From: Tubulanus polymorphus
Lineage: Eukaryota > Nemertea > Palaeonemertea > Tubulaniformes > Tubulanidae
Assembly (NCBI RefSeq): GCF_964204645.1
Contig: NC_134031.1
Location: forward strand, 13,058,501 to 13,122,500
DNA length: 64,000 nucleotides
Direction: 5' to 3'
The notes below the pieces were generated by a model, which saw nothing but the letters and a program-made list of their open reading frames with translations, did not search any database and was not told where the DNA came from. The stretch's first letter is position 1, and every line of letters starts with the position of its first letter. The position numbers and the translations under genes were made by a program. Shown in pieces: positions 47,701 to 58,443 of the stretch.

Positions 47701-50700
47701 TTTTGGGAAGTTTTGAAGACGCTTCAAGGGAATGTCTTGATATTGGGTTCATACATGTATCTACCCTAGAAATATCTTCAGCCCAAAATTTGGCCCGGTC
47801 AGATTCAAGATGGCCGACTGGCAGCCATTGTTGTTTGCCAAAATCAGCACTTTTTACACTTTTTTTAAGTTTTCAAGGGAAGTTTTGGAGACGCTTTAAT
47901 CAATTATCCTGATCTTTCATGAATATTTGTATCTCCCAAGGGCCCATCAGCATGAGAAAAATTGGGTCCTGTGACCTTTTTTGTGCCAAAAAATGTCAAT
48001 TTTGGCCTAAATTTTCAGTCATGTATCTTCCTAATGGTTTGCATTTTTTCATTGCAATTTATGGTGGGTATTTTATGAAAAGGGATCTTTAATGCATGTG
48101 ACAGGTATTTTTTTGATCACACAATTGGTGGCCATCTTAGTGTCATCAGTACTCTTTCATAGGTGGATAAAGGTTTTTTGAAGTAAATAACAGCAGGTTT
48201 GAACTTATAGCCTTGATATTCAATTATTATTAGCACAGTCATATGATAAATCGCCTCACATGGAATTTGGGATCATCCACTTCTTTGTTCTTGTCACCAG
48301 GGAGAGTTAAATATTAAAAGATAAACAATTTGTCTACTTATATTGGTACCTATGCACATGTTGTAACTACAATCAATTGCAAGCTTGTAGCTCATGGCAT
48401 GGTTTTGGTGAGTTTCAAGGTCATTGAGCTTTGTATATGGCCACCAGGGGGTTGAATAGTAGGATAACTTAGTATTTCCATATTGTATTTGTACCTATGC
48501 ATATTTTGTAACTACAATCAATTGCAAACTAGTAGCTCTGGCATATTCTATGATTGTGGTGAGTTTCAAGTTATTGGTTTTTGTACATGGTCACCAGGGG
48601 GTGTTGTATAGTACAATTACTTAGTATTTCCATATTATATTGGTACCTAAGCATATTTTCTTACCGCAATCAATTACAAAGTGGTAGCTCATTGCATGTT
48701 CTATGAGCTTGGTGAGTTTCAAGGTATTTGTTATTTGTATATGGTCACACCAGGGGGCATTGGATAGTAGGATAACTTGGTATTTCCATATGGTTTGTTG
48801 AAATTAGTGGAAATAATTAATTACTAATTGATGCAAATAGATAGAGGGCGCCACTATATGGTTTCTTTGTAAAAAACATGTGTTGAGAAAAAAGAAGATG
48901 GTGGAAGAATAAAAAATCAGATTCTGTAAAAAAAACGATTTAGTTTTATGGTTTATTATGGATTAGTCAGAACATTAATTGGTCCCACCGAACCGGATTA
49001 TAGAAGCAGAATGGCAGATGCTAACTCAGAAGATAAAAAACAGTTGTTAGACTTAGAAAAAACGCTAAGAAAACCGTAAGACTTAACTTCAACCGATCAA
49101 AAAATCGATTGTTAGACCAGGTACAAGAGGCAAAGTCAGTTAGAATCGAAATCACTCAAAAGAGGCCTGGACGATTTAGATGGAACGTTTATGGCGATAT
49201 CAGAACTAACGACAGACCTTTCTGGGATCTACATTCAACTTGAAGAAGACAGTAAATCCAATAAATTAGAAGAATGGTTTCGATTAAATAGAAAAAGACT
49301 ACTCCCAAGTATCAGGTACTGCAACAAAACTCTTATGCCAAAGAACTCCAGTCGTCGTGAACCATGAAGTACTGCTTGCACCGGCAACAATGAATCGAGA
49401 AGAAGCGGAGATATCTTCGTCTTCAATTCCCGCCCATCGACACTATGATATGACGAGAGATTTAAAACGTTTGCCATTACAGAAATATTATGGCGACCAG
49501 ATACTGTATGAAGACTGGAAAGACTCCTTCTTAACGTTGATGAACAACCATGATCAGCAAAGAGAAAAATGTTACGACTCAAAAGCTGCCTGGAGGGAGA
49601 AACAAAAGATATAGTACGAGGATTAGATAACAGTGAAGCCGCCTACCAGACAGCTATGGATCGATTAGAACGGGAGTATGGAGGAAAACGCCGAATGACC
49701 GCGAAGCACCTGGAGGCGATTCGAGAAACGAAACCGATTCAGCCGAACAATACGAAAGAACTCTGAAAGTTTGTGAACCTGATAGAAACGCCATAGTAGC
49801 ACTTAGTAATCACGACCATTACAAGGAACTCAGAGATGGCATGTTACATCAAACTGCGAAAAGTAAACTACCAAAATCGATGTTGATCAACGATAAACGT
49901 TGGATACGTGATTCCAATAAAGAAGATATCTTAACGAATTTGAGAGACTGGTTGATTGACGAATTCCGAATCCTATCAGAGACTACAGAAGATCTAGAAG
50001 GAATAAACAAAGTCTATGAAAGTCAAACTATCAACTCAAAAAACTGGCGTCATCAGAAAGCGTTTACTAAGAGCACTTTGTCATACGCCTCAACTTGTGT
50101 CAAGTGTAAACACTCTCACCGTTTATTTGAATGTTCGTCCTTCAAAGAAATGGAAGTAAATGATCGGTGGCAATTTGCAAAAGACCATCATCTCTGTTTC
50201 CGTTGTTTAAACTCGGGACACTCAGGAAAAGCATGCTTTTTTACTCGAAGGTGCAATGTTAACGGATGTAAAAGTAACCACAATGCTTTGCTTCATGACG
50301 AGTCTAGGTCGAATAGCTTTGAGCAGAACAAGCCGAGGATTAGAGAAGAATCGTCTACCGTCTCAGATCATCCGGAAACACTTCACGTCACGGAGGGGGA
50401 TACCTCAGATTCCGTTCATTCGCTTAGTGACTCTCCTACTCCGAACATTTCGCTACATACGTTGCCGGTGATAGTGTCGAACGGCAAAGAAAAACTCGAA
50501 ATTGTAGCTGTTTTAGATGACTGCAGTACGGCTTGCTATATATCAGAAGAGATCGCCATGAAGCTCCATCTCGAAGGTCAAATAAGCGAACTTAATGTCG
50601 GCACAATCGGATCGATGAAACAGACATTCAGTACTATGAACGTAAATTTCACTATCGGAAGCTTATTCGGTCGTTAAAGTAAGAATATCAACGCGTATAC

Positions 50701-53700
50701 CGTTAAACGTGTGTCCGGATATCGTCCGGCGATTAATTGGAACGATTCGAAACAGAAATTCCGTCGCATGCAGGATATCCAATTCCCGGTCGTAAGAAAT
50801 AATGCGAAAATCGAATTACTGATTTGTTTAGACGCAGCAGATTTACATAGATGTCTTGAAGAACGAGTTGGAGGAGAAAATCAGCCGATTGCGCGCCGAA
50901 CACCTCTCGGTTGGACCGTTGTCGGAAAAACAAGCGATAAAACTGTAATCACGAAACATGCGTATGCATATTTTACCAGTTCTATGGATATTCAACTTAC
51001 CGAACAGTTACGTCAGTTTTAGGACTAAGATTCGATTGGAATCCGAAAAGACGACAATAAACCATTATTCACTCCGGAGGAAAAGAAAGTGGTCGATCAG
51101 GTCGCGAAGTCTAGATGCTTCAAAGATAGTCGCTATGAAGTCGGAATTCCCTGGAAGGATAATGAACTCTCTTGCATAATCTCAAAAAATCATTTCAAAA
51201 TCTTGAACGTGGGTACATCCGCAAAGTGCCGTCAACTGAAATTACTTCTTCCGAATGGTATTTGCGACACTTTCCAGTGGTTAAGTTACAGAGATCTACC
51301 TCCAAAGTGCGAATCGTATTCAACGCGGCTGCAAAGTACATCAGAAAATGTTTAAATGATGCGATCTATGCCGGTCTGAAGTTACATAATGAACTTATAG
51401 ATGTGTTGATTCGTTTTCGTCGTTTTGCGGTCGCTCTTGTCGGAGACATCAGCGAGATGTTTCTCCAAGTTGGTATTCGCGAAGAGGAACGTCCGTTTCA
51501 CCGTTTCTTGTGGCGAAACATGGACATTACGAAAGAGCCAGAGGTGTATGAGTTTTTGCGTTTAACCTTCGGTAACACCTCGTCTCTATACTTAGCACAG
51601 GACATCGTTCAGTATCACGCGAAGTCCCATAAAGAGGATTTTCCGCTTGCGTTGGAAGCAGTTGAAAATGCAATATACATGGACGATACGTTAGAATCCG
51701 TTACATCGAGCAAAATCAGAATTAAATTGCGCCGCTAATTATCGGACCTATTTGAATCTACGGGATTCAAAATTCATAAATTTTGTAGTAATGACGTGGA
51801 TGTTCTCATCGATGTTCAGGAATGCGACCGGGCTGCGGACATAAGTTTAGCAGAGGGAATCTTACCAGTCATGAAAACTCTTGGAATTGTCTGGTGAGCG
51901 AACACCGACACGTTTACTTTCAACATTGAGCCACCCAGTGATGTCGCCATGACGAAACGTGCCGTTTTAAGCAAGGTAGCTACGATATTTGATCCGTTAC
52001 AGATTCTAGCACCCGTTACCGTCCGCGCAAAAATGCTGTTGCAGCAGTCCTGGTTACTAGGACTTGAATGGGACCAGCCATTCCCTGAAGAGTTGGCTGC
52101 CGAGTGGAAAAGCTGGTTTCGTGAACTCATCGATGTAAAAGATGTGACCTTGCCAAGATGGCTTGGGCTTAGTTTGTCTAATAGGGTGACATTACACACG
52201 TTCGGTGATGCATCAATGTCAGCCTACGCTGCCGTTAGTTATTCTTGTTGTGAGACAGCAGAAGGAGTAAAAGTCACAATGATTGCCGCGAAAAACCCGC
52301 GTATCGCCAACCCATGCATTGTCGATTCTGAGATTGGAACTACTCGCCGCTCTTATTGGGAAAATGTACTGTTTTGGATTCGAGGTGAAAGTCGTAAGTA
52401 CAAACCATTCGTTGCGCACCGAGTTGGTGAAATTCAGGAAACGACTAACCCAGATCAGTGGCGACACGTGCCCACTGAGGTCAACCCCGCTGATTTAGCT
52501 ACCCGTGGTATGACCGTTCAGGATATTGTATCAAATAAGACGTGGTTGTATGGACCGGAATTCTTATTAGCGGAACCGTCCGAATGGCCAAAATGCGAAC
52601 TATCACCGGTGTCGACTGCGGATTTGGAAATCCGTAAAGATAAAATAGTGTGCGTGATTGCTGTTGCAGAACCGTGGTTAGATCCGAATCGTTACTCCGA
52701 TTTAGTGAAGTTGAAACGTGTAACTGCTTGGTGTCTTCGATATGCGCATATCTTAAAAGTGCGAGCGTCGTTATGTTGTCGTGGTAACCGTCATTCCATG
52801 TTGAAGGTTGCTGAAACCGATTGTAAAAAATGCGTCGAATTGAAAAAGTCAATTCAAAAATTGCCGTTGCATCATTTACTTGTCTCGAGTTGCACTTGAG
52901 TGCTGCCTTCGACACCGTAGATCATGAGGTCCTGTTAGATCGTATGCGTTACTATCTTGGTATAGGTGGTTCAGCCTTGGATTGGTTCCGCTCCTACCTT
53001 TCTGACCGAATTCTTCAAGTCCAGATAAATGGTGTTAACTCTGAACCTCATAATGTACACTTTGGAGTACCGCAGGGCTCAGTACTTGGCCCTCTACTTT
53101 TTCTCGTATATGTTCTGCCCTTAGGGCAGTTAATACAATCGCACAATATCAATAGGCATGGCTTTGCTGATGATAAGCAGGTGTACAAATTAATAACATC
53201 AATTCGTGATTCGGGTGCTGTAACATCACAACTTGCAAAGGTGGAATTGTGTCTTGCGGCTGTGTACAATTGGTACACTGCAAACTTCCTGAAGGCCAAT
53301 GCCACTAAAACTGAGGTTTTATTGTTGGGAACCAGCCATAGGCTTAAGTTAGTTTCCATAGATCATCTGACAGTTGCTGGCACTCGCGTTGCTCTTAGTA
53401 CTAAATCTGTGCGGAATCTTGGTGTCATATTTAACTGTGAGCTCTCTATGAGAGATCATGTTCAATTACTATTAAGGAGTGGATACTTCCACAGAGACTG
53501 GAGAATTGTGCAGCACGACTTGTTTGTCTCGTATCGAAGTATGATCACATAACACCAGTTCTTAAAGACCTTCATTGGCTGCCAGTCAAAGCAAGAATTG
53601 AGTTCAAAATTCTTCTAATTACATTTAAAGCATTAACAGGATGTGCACCAGTTTACATCAGTGAACTCATTCAGTTTTATGCTCCTGTGCGTCAACTACG

Positions 53701-56230
53701 TTCATCTTCACACCACAGAAACTTTCTGAACCAACATTTCACCTTTCTAATTTTGGTGGTAGAGTTTTTTCGCGGATTGCTCCTAGACTTTGGAATAACT
53801 ATATCGACCCTCCACATGCTGTGTTAAATATGTCACAACCTCAGTTCAAAACGTTCATTAAAACTAAACTGTTCTGTGCTTACTTCAACTCGTAATCCAC
53901 CCGGAGGAGCGCATTTGAACTTTATTACTATGGAAAACTGCGCTATATAAATGACTATTATTATTATTATTATTACTATTATTATTGTCTCGGAGTTAAA
54001 CGCTGCCGAAAATTTGTGGATTCGAAAAGCACAACGTGATGTGTTCAGTCAGGAAATAAGCAACTTGGAAAAGTTCAAATCCGTAGCGACGAGCAGTAAA
54101 ATATTGAAGTTGAATCCGAAAAATTGATGAAAATGGCGTCTTACGTGCGAATGGTCGATTAGTGCATGCGGATTATTTCCCTCGCGATGCACGTGAACTG
54201 ATCATCCTCCCACGTCATAAGCAAATAAATCGTTTGTTCATTGCGTTATATCATCGTGATCTCAAACATAATGGAGGCGTTAATCACGTTTTATCGAATT
54301 TGAATTTGAGATTCTGGATCGTTCATGGACGCGAAGCTGTAAAGGAATACGAGAACAAGCCTAGTCGATTTAAGCTTAAACGTGCGAAAGGAGCAAAGCA
54401 GATTATGGCTCCTATTCTGAAAATCCGAACGGATGCCGTTTCGTGAAGCGCGTTTACTCATTGCGGTGTGGACTATGGTGGACCATATTACACCAAACAA
54501 GATCGCGGAAGGATCCAGACGAAACGTTATATGTGTTTATTTACTTGTCTCGCTACTCGAGCGGTACATATCGAAATGACTTGGTCTTTAGACGCAGATT
54601 CGTTGTTAGAGGCCTTTTCGCGAATGACGTACCAATTTCGTCGCCGCCGAAAGAGAATTGCGAGAATTAATTGCGTCGTTCGATCAGAAAAAAATTGCTA
54701 GTAAACTTGCGGACAAAGGGATTCAATGGAAACTCAATCCGCCAGGCGCGCCTCATTTGTTCGAAGCCATGAATAAAAGTGCGAAACGTGCCGTCAGTGG
54801 TATATTAGTAAAAAGTGACGTCTGCGTCGTAAATGGAATAACGTCGAAACGGATTTTAAAATGGGCAATGTGGTCGTCCGTATAGACAAGAATACTCCAC
54901 GTGGTCAATGGCCATTGGGTAGAGTTACCGAAATCTATCCCGGTAGCGATGGTCATGTTCGTGTCATTAGAGTGAAAATCGGTTCCAAGGACTATGTTCG
55001 CCCGATATCAAGATTATATGTTATCGTTCTACGTGTATTATAGAGACTTTTCATATTGTCTTTAATCCATTATTCGATTTGTCGACTCAGTATTTGTAAG
55101 GTTCCTCCTTCCAGGAGGGGGAAATGGTTAGTTGAAATTAGTGGAAATAATTAATTACTAATTGGTGCATATAGTTAGAGGGCGCCACTATATGGTTTCT
55201 GTGTAAAAAACACGTGTTGAGAAAAAAGAAGGTGGAAGAATAAAATATCAGATTCTGTAAAAAAACGATTTAGTTTTATAGTTTATTACCGATTAGTCAC
55301 CATATTATATTGGTACCTGTACATATTTTGTAACTGCAATCGACAGGTTGTAGCTCTTGGCATATTCTAGAATTGTGGTGAGTTTCAAGGTCATTGAGTT
55401 CTTTCTATGGTCACCAGGGGGCATTAAATATTGAAACTGTTAGAATGTTGAGCATATGAAACCTTTTCCCAAGTTAGCATGGTGTCCCTGGACCCCTAGT
55501 TCAATCTCTTAGTCTGTCGGCTAATCTCATTTTTTCAAAAAGATCGTCACTGGTGGGCAGCATCTATCATATACTGATAGATCAATTTTTCTGTCCACCG
55601 ACACATGTTAAGCACATCTTTACAATAGCAGTCGGTTATAGAATAGAGTATTGACCCATGTCACTCAGTAGTTAGGGTTTAGGGGCTTAAATATGTAGTT
55701 AACTTGAATTTTTTTTAGAAAACCCCCAGACTCCGAATAACTCATAATTGGAATTTTCTGTGAAGTCGGACATTTTTCCGTTGTCCCAACGTGTCCAACT
55801 TATGCTAGTTCTACGTAACATATTTTGTTACCAGAATTAACTGAAAAACAACTCAATTCTAAAGTTGTAGTCTCTGATAAGTTCTATGATTGTGGTGAGC
55901 TTAGCTCACTAGTTTTGCTTTTTTTCACCAGGAGGCATTGAATTTTGAAATTATCAGCTTGTCAATCATTTCACCATGGTGTCCCTGAAATCACAGGTTA
56001 ATATCTTATTTTGGTCTCAATTTAGTGAAACTACTGTGATCTATAAAAAAGGAGGTCGACTGCAGAAAGTGATTAAACAAGAGGACAAAACCTCTGAATC
56101 AGAGGATGAGTATGAACGTCAAGAAAAAAAACGCATTGAAGATTTGAAAGAACGTGATGAATTTGCTACAAGAATTAAAGAGCGAGATAAAGAAAAGACT
56201 CGAAATATTGTAGAAAAATCTGATAAAAAG
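44752..56230 (+). CDS. DHX16: DHX16/PRP2 DEAH-box splicing helicase, N-terminal exons 1-4 (gene continues past window)
   Basis: Coding exons: to 44986 (ATG at 44759 or 44786; acceptor at 44751, so a 5' UTR intron exists), 45688-45819, 46181-46260, 56026-56230. All have AG/GT borders and compatible phases. The 206 residues from 44786 match the N-terminal region of DHX16: ETWVNDKLHDILGISDRY, LRDTGTVEIDQNMVNFARELW, ERPARQLERFALEQQKKNGSY, acidic DEEEED, basic RKRHLREKK, then SESEDEYERQEKKRIEDL and RDKEKTRNIVEKSDKK. DHX16 is the ATPase that remodels the spliceosome before the first catalytic step. The DEAH helicase core is not in the window: 56231-64000 shows no further exon, so intron 4 exceeds 7.7 kb or the gene is interrupted. 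I prefer the ATG at 44786, which aligns with the family start. Confidence 0.92.
46437..47275. repeat. Long palindrome (fold-back) in DHX16 intron 3
   Basis: Arms 46437-46690 and 47030-47275 are inverted copies at roughly 85 percent identity (shared ATCGACAAATTCAAGTTCTG, GAAATTGGAACCTAAAT). The core holds a further inverted pair with tRNA-like words (GTAAAGACTGGT at both sides; GGTTCGAGTCCTGG on the minus strand near 46920). Transcripts could form a hairpin of over 250 bp. It may be an inverted SINE pair or a fold-back transposon. Confidence 0.75.
48791..48969 (+). repeat. 5' LTR of the BEL/Pao element
   Basis: Starts TGGTTTGTTGAAATTAG and ends TTAGTCA. It contains AGAGGGCGCCACTATATGG and an AATAAAAAATCAG segment that could hold the polyadenylation signal. 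Pairs with 55125-55299. Confidence 0.92.
48980..48997 (+). promoter_or_regulatory. Primer-binding site of the BEL/Pao element
   Basis: TGGTCCCACCGAACCGGA, ten bases after the 5' LTR, is complementary to a tRNA 3' end (complement ends GGGACCA and contains the GGTTCG of a T loop). The tRNA identity was not determined. Confidence 0.75.
49011..50400 (+). pseudogene. BEL/Pao gag region, frameshifted
   Basis: An ATG at 49011 opens a frame that stops at 49079. Gag continues in other frames (49357-49614, 49569-49766, 49841 onward). The nucleic-acid-binding end at 50095-50290 has the BEL/Pao zinc-knuckle pattern CVKCKHSHRLFEC, HHLCFRCLNSGHSGKAC, CNVNGCKSNHNALLH. Structural role: packaging of the element RNA. 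Confidence 0.82.
50440..50676 (+). pseudogene. BEL/Pao protease region
   Basis: VIVSNGKEKLEIVAVLDDCST resembles the retroelement aspartic protease start, in which an aspartate lies in a hydrophobic strand; the usual third residue (G or S) is Cys here. It sits in frame with gag, and the frame ends at 50676, before reverse transcriptase. Confidence 0.65.
51172..51738 (+). pseudogene. BEL/Pao reverse transcriptase core
   Basis: SKVRIVFNAAAKY, ALVGDISEMFLQVGI (first catalytic Asp), RFLWRN and the YMDD site near 51676-51687 mark fingers and palm. In the BEL/Pao group the phrase FLQVGI...RFLW is typical. The frame is disrupted on both sides. Confidence 0.88.
51949..52889 (+). pseudogene. BEL/Pao connection and RNase H region
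   Basis: KRAVLSKVATIFDPLQILAP marks the BEL/Pao connection. THTFGDASMSAYAAVSY-type sequence (reads LHTFGDASMSAYAAV near 52195) carries the first RNase H aspartate, and HRVGEIQETTNPDQWRHVPT and NPADLATRG follow. A deletion appears to have shortened the middle of RNase H near 52350. The end is cut by the LINE inserted at about 52892. Confidence 0.85.
52892..53985 (+). mobile_element. CR1-group LINE nested in the BEL/Pao element
   Basis: The 5'-truncated copy begins in the palm (LSAAFDTVDHEVLL) and continues with FGVPQGSVLGPLLF, a FADD catalytic site near 53170 and NLGVIFNCELSM, then goes out of frame near 53480 (LHWLPVKARIEFKIL readable in another frame). It ends in an ATT repeat (53957-53985). 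The host sequence TTGTCTCGAGTT before it (52880-52891) is duplicated after it as TTGTCTCGGAGTT (53986-53998), the target-site duplication. Confidence 0.92.
53999..55043 (+). pseudogene. BEL/Pao integrase region, frameshifted
   Basis: After the LINE, NAAENLWIRKAQRDVF resumes the BEL/Pao sequence. The zinc-binding segment (HRDLKHNGGVNHVL), the catalytic core start (VDYGGPYYTKQDRGR, TCLATRAVHIEM) and the C-terminal GQWPLGRVTEIYPGSDG are all recognisable but lie in different frames with stops. The core is shortened. Confidence 0.85.
55111..55124 (+). promoter_or_regulatory. Polypurine tract of the BEL/Pao element
   Basis: The purine run AGGAGGGGGAAA directly precedes the TG of the 3' LTR, where plus-strand DNA synthesis is primed. 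Confidence 0.8.
55125..55299 (+). repeat. 3' LTR of the BEL/Pao element
   Basis: Starts TGGTTAGTTGAAATTAG and ends TTAGTCA. It matches the 5' LTR except for scattered substitutions and a few missing bases (for example GAAGGTGG versus GAAGATGGTGG). Confidence 0.92.
55800..55990 (+). mobile_element. Diverged pearl-like element tail next to DHX16 exon 4
   Basis: One monomer remnant (ACATATTTTGTTACCAG, TCTATGATTGTGGTGAG, TTCACCAGGAGGCATTGAA) is followed by CCATGGTGTCCCTG, which matches the family tail CATGGTGTCCCTGGACCCCTAG, but the terminal CTAG is lost. The DHX16 exon 4 acceptor lies about 35 bp downstream. Confidence 0.6.
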
Positions 56231-56727
56231 GTAAGATGAAATTCAACAAATTGCTTATTAGGGTTTTTGCTACTTCGCAGAAACCCTCTTGTTATTCTCG
56301 TGATTATTACTTTTCCACTTTCCAGCCAAATTTTTTTCATAAAATGTATCTCCTTTCAGATGCGACTACTAACAGCTTATTAATGTAATTTTCAATTCTG
56401 ACAGAAATATAACTTAGTGTCTGACCGTTTCAAATTTGAGTATAGTAATTTATTATGAATTAATGCGTAATAACTGGGTCTAAACAGCGACAAGAATGTT
56501 GCAAAGAATCCCTTGATGAAAGTACATCCTAAAAAGCCTACAAATTACTGGATGACCTTGAGCATCAAATTAAACTGTAAATCATGGATTCGGGCTTACA
56601 TCAGTCCGGAATTGAATAGACCCGATGGAATAGACCCGATAGCGCAGCGGGTATTGCGTTAGTCTGACGTAGATGCATGGATCAAAGCTGAAGCATACTT
56701 TTTTCTGTTTGATTTGTATCGGCTTAA

Positions 56728-56927
56728 CCCTTTCAGTGTGTCTACACCGCAGTGCGGTGTATAAATCAGTGAAAGATTTTGCTAGTACACTGCACTGTGG
56801 TGTATTGATGTAATTAGTAATTAGTAAGTTTCTCTCTTGTAAAGTGGCAACACCTAGGGTGGAATTTTCAAAAATTTTCAAATTATCTCCAGCACTATAT
56901 GGTATTAATTAGTCAGCACTGAAAGGG
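56728..56927. mobile_element. piggyBac-type MITE (TTAA target), copy 1
   Basis: Ends CCCTTTCAGTG and CACTGAAAGGG, flanked by TTAA on the left (56724-56727) and TTTA on the right (56928-56931). The homologous site in the other Helitron-like copy is a single TTAA at 12361-12364, between the same flanks (GCCGAT on one side, TAGAGAT on the other, read in this orientation). Inside is the near-palindrome ACACCGCAGTGCGGTGT. Confidence 0.87.
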
Positions 56928-57375
56928 TTTATAGAGATTTTATTTATAGTTTTCAATAGTGTTCGTTGTACGTACACTTATCACTAAACACGGACACTTA
57001 ATAGGGACTTTCTTACAGCCAGGAGATCTATTGTAATTGGGTAATTCTCAACATGATAGATATCGTTGCAACGTTCTATTTATCCAAACCCCATCCCCGC
57101 TTGCCAGGGACCCAGTATTGCCCCCCTCCCCCCGAACTCGCTTCCACCAGCCCCCGGCCTCACAATGCGTGATTTCATTACTGGCACTTTTGCGCATGAT
57201 GTCATACATCGATTTGCGAAATACTTTCTTGTTTGGACAAATGTTTGCTGATTGGTTAGGGAATGGCTTTAGCTTAGTGAGTTTGAATCCCTTGACGGGT
57301 GGAGATGAGTATTTATTGAGTTTACGTGGTTAAGTTTGGTTTCAAAGCTTGTGTAGTGTTCAATACGCTCAATAT

Positions 57376-58443
57376 CAGTGCTTCATCTAGCCAAAAATAG
57401 AAGGGCGGTCCGCCCCGCCCCCGAAAATAGCCGCCCTTGTGCCCTTCAGATGTGTCCCATGCTCGCCCTTGTGCCCTCATCACTTGCCGTAGGTCCGCCA
57501 TCCTGCCCTTGTCAGTCACGAGTAATGAGTCAGGGCTTTCAAAATAAGCCGACGCATCCGACTGTTAGTAAGTTTCCTGCGACGGCTATGAAATATCTCG
57601 TATGATATCAACGATAGTAGCTCATGTGATCAGTGGTTATATTCAAATGTTCTGCAGTCAGTGTGCATCGTGTGAAAACGTGCCTCAGACGCGTGGCCTA
57701 GTTTAAGTTTCCAGGAAATTGGCTGACTTCCAAACCACTACCAATCATTCTAGCGACTGCCGTTGTAAAGCTGGTAGTGTATATTCGATGTATTGTTTCG
57801 TTTTGAACACATCGTGATGCTCTGGATCTTTTTATCTAGACTATTAGACAATTTTTTTTTTTATACAAGGTGACAAACTTTGTTCGGTGAACTCACAGAG
57901 AGACTCGCACAGACAATTAGTTTGAGTAGCCTAATAGCAATAATGTGTTCTTAAGCTGGCTGCTTACCAATTATCAACAGTTACTTGCCAATCACTAACA
58001 CTATCAATTTAAATCAATTAATTTGATATTTCTAAGATTAAAAATATGCAATTTCATGTAGGCCTATACACTATTGCTGGCTCTTTTTCGCTGTATTTGC
58101 TACTTGAGATTGCTTTTTTCTGCAATTTTTTTGTCTGCAACTGGTTTTCCAAATCATTTTGAAAGCCCTTTCTAGATTAACTTTTGTTCATTGACAGGCA
58201 TAGGTGTAAGGATGTACTGTGGTCAAGTGTGTCACTCATGGCATAATCAGATTTAAACATAGTTTCTAGTCCTCAATCGTAGTAGGGGGTACCTCGATTC
58301 TATGCAATAGGGAACATTGCAGTTTGCCCCTAAAACAGACGTGAGTGCGTTATTATGTGCCCTTGCTCCAATGGAATCAGGCAAAAAAATGCCCTTATTT
58401 GAAATCAGCACCCTGCCCTTTTTTAATGCTAGATGAAGCACTG
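57376..58443. mobile_element. hAT-type element with 5 bp target duplication AATAT
   Basis: Perfect 16 bp terminal inverted repeats CAGTGCTTCATCTAGC, flanked by AATAT at 57371-57375 and 58444-58448. The interior begins with a GGGCGGTCCGCCCCGCCC stretch and contains a block (57690-57770) also seen near 14880, 18070 and 10040. No transposase. Its insertion is confirmed by the continuous homologous sequence near 11340-11390. Confidence 0.88.

Larger units (their letters stand above)
48791..55299 (+). mobile_element. BEL/Pao LTR retrotransposon, 6.5 kb, broken by a LINE and frameshifts
   Basis: LTRs at 48791-48969 and 55125-55299 begin TGGTT and end GATTAGTCA, and are flanked by the 5 bp duplication CCATA (48786-48790 and 55300-55304). 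A primer-binding site follows the 5' LTR and a polypurine tract precedes the 3' LTR. The internal part has gag with zinc knuckles, protease, reverse transcriptase with YMDD, RNase H and integrase in BEL/Pao order. The LTRs differ by a few substitutions and short indels, so the insertion is not very recent. The LINE at 52892-53985 and many frameshifts make it inactive. Confidence 0.93.
47619..55499 (+). mobile_element. Pearl-like element copy 4, split by a BEL/Pao insertion
   Basis: The head (47619: AGCCCACTTGGGACTG with CGTCCGTCGG) and unique flank run to about 48170, then monomers with CACCAGGG words near 48296, 48443, 48590 and 48748. The copy stops at 48790 inside the monomer phrase TTTCCATA, and resumes at 55305 (TTATATTGGTACC) after the retrotransposon. 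It ends with GTGTCCCTGGACCCCTAG followed by T at 55499. Without the BEL/Pao element it would be about 1.37 kb. Confidence 0.8.
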
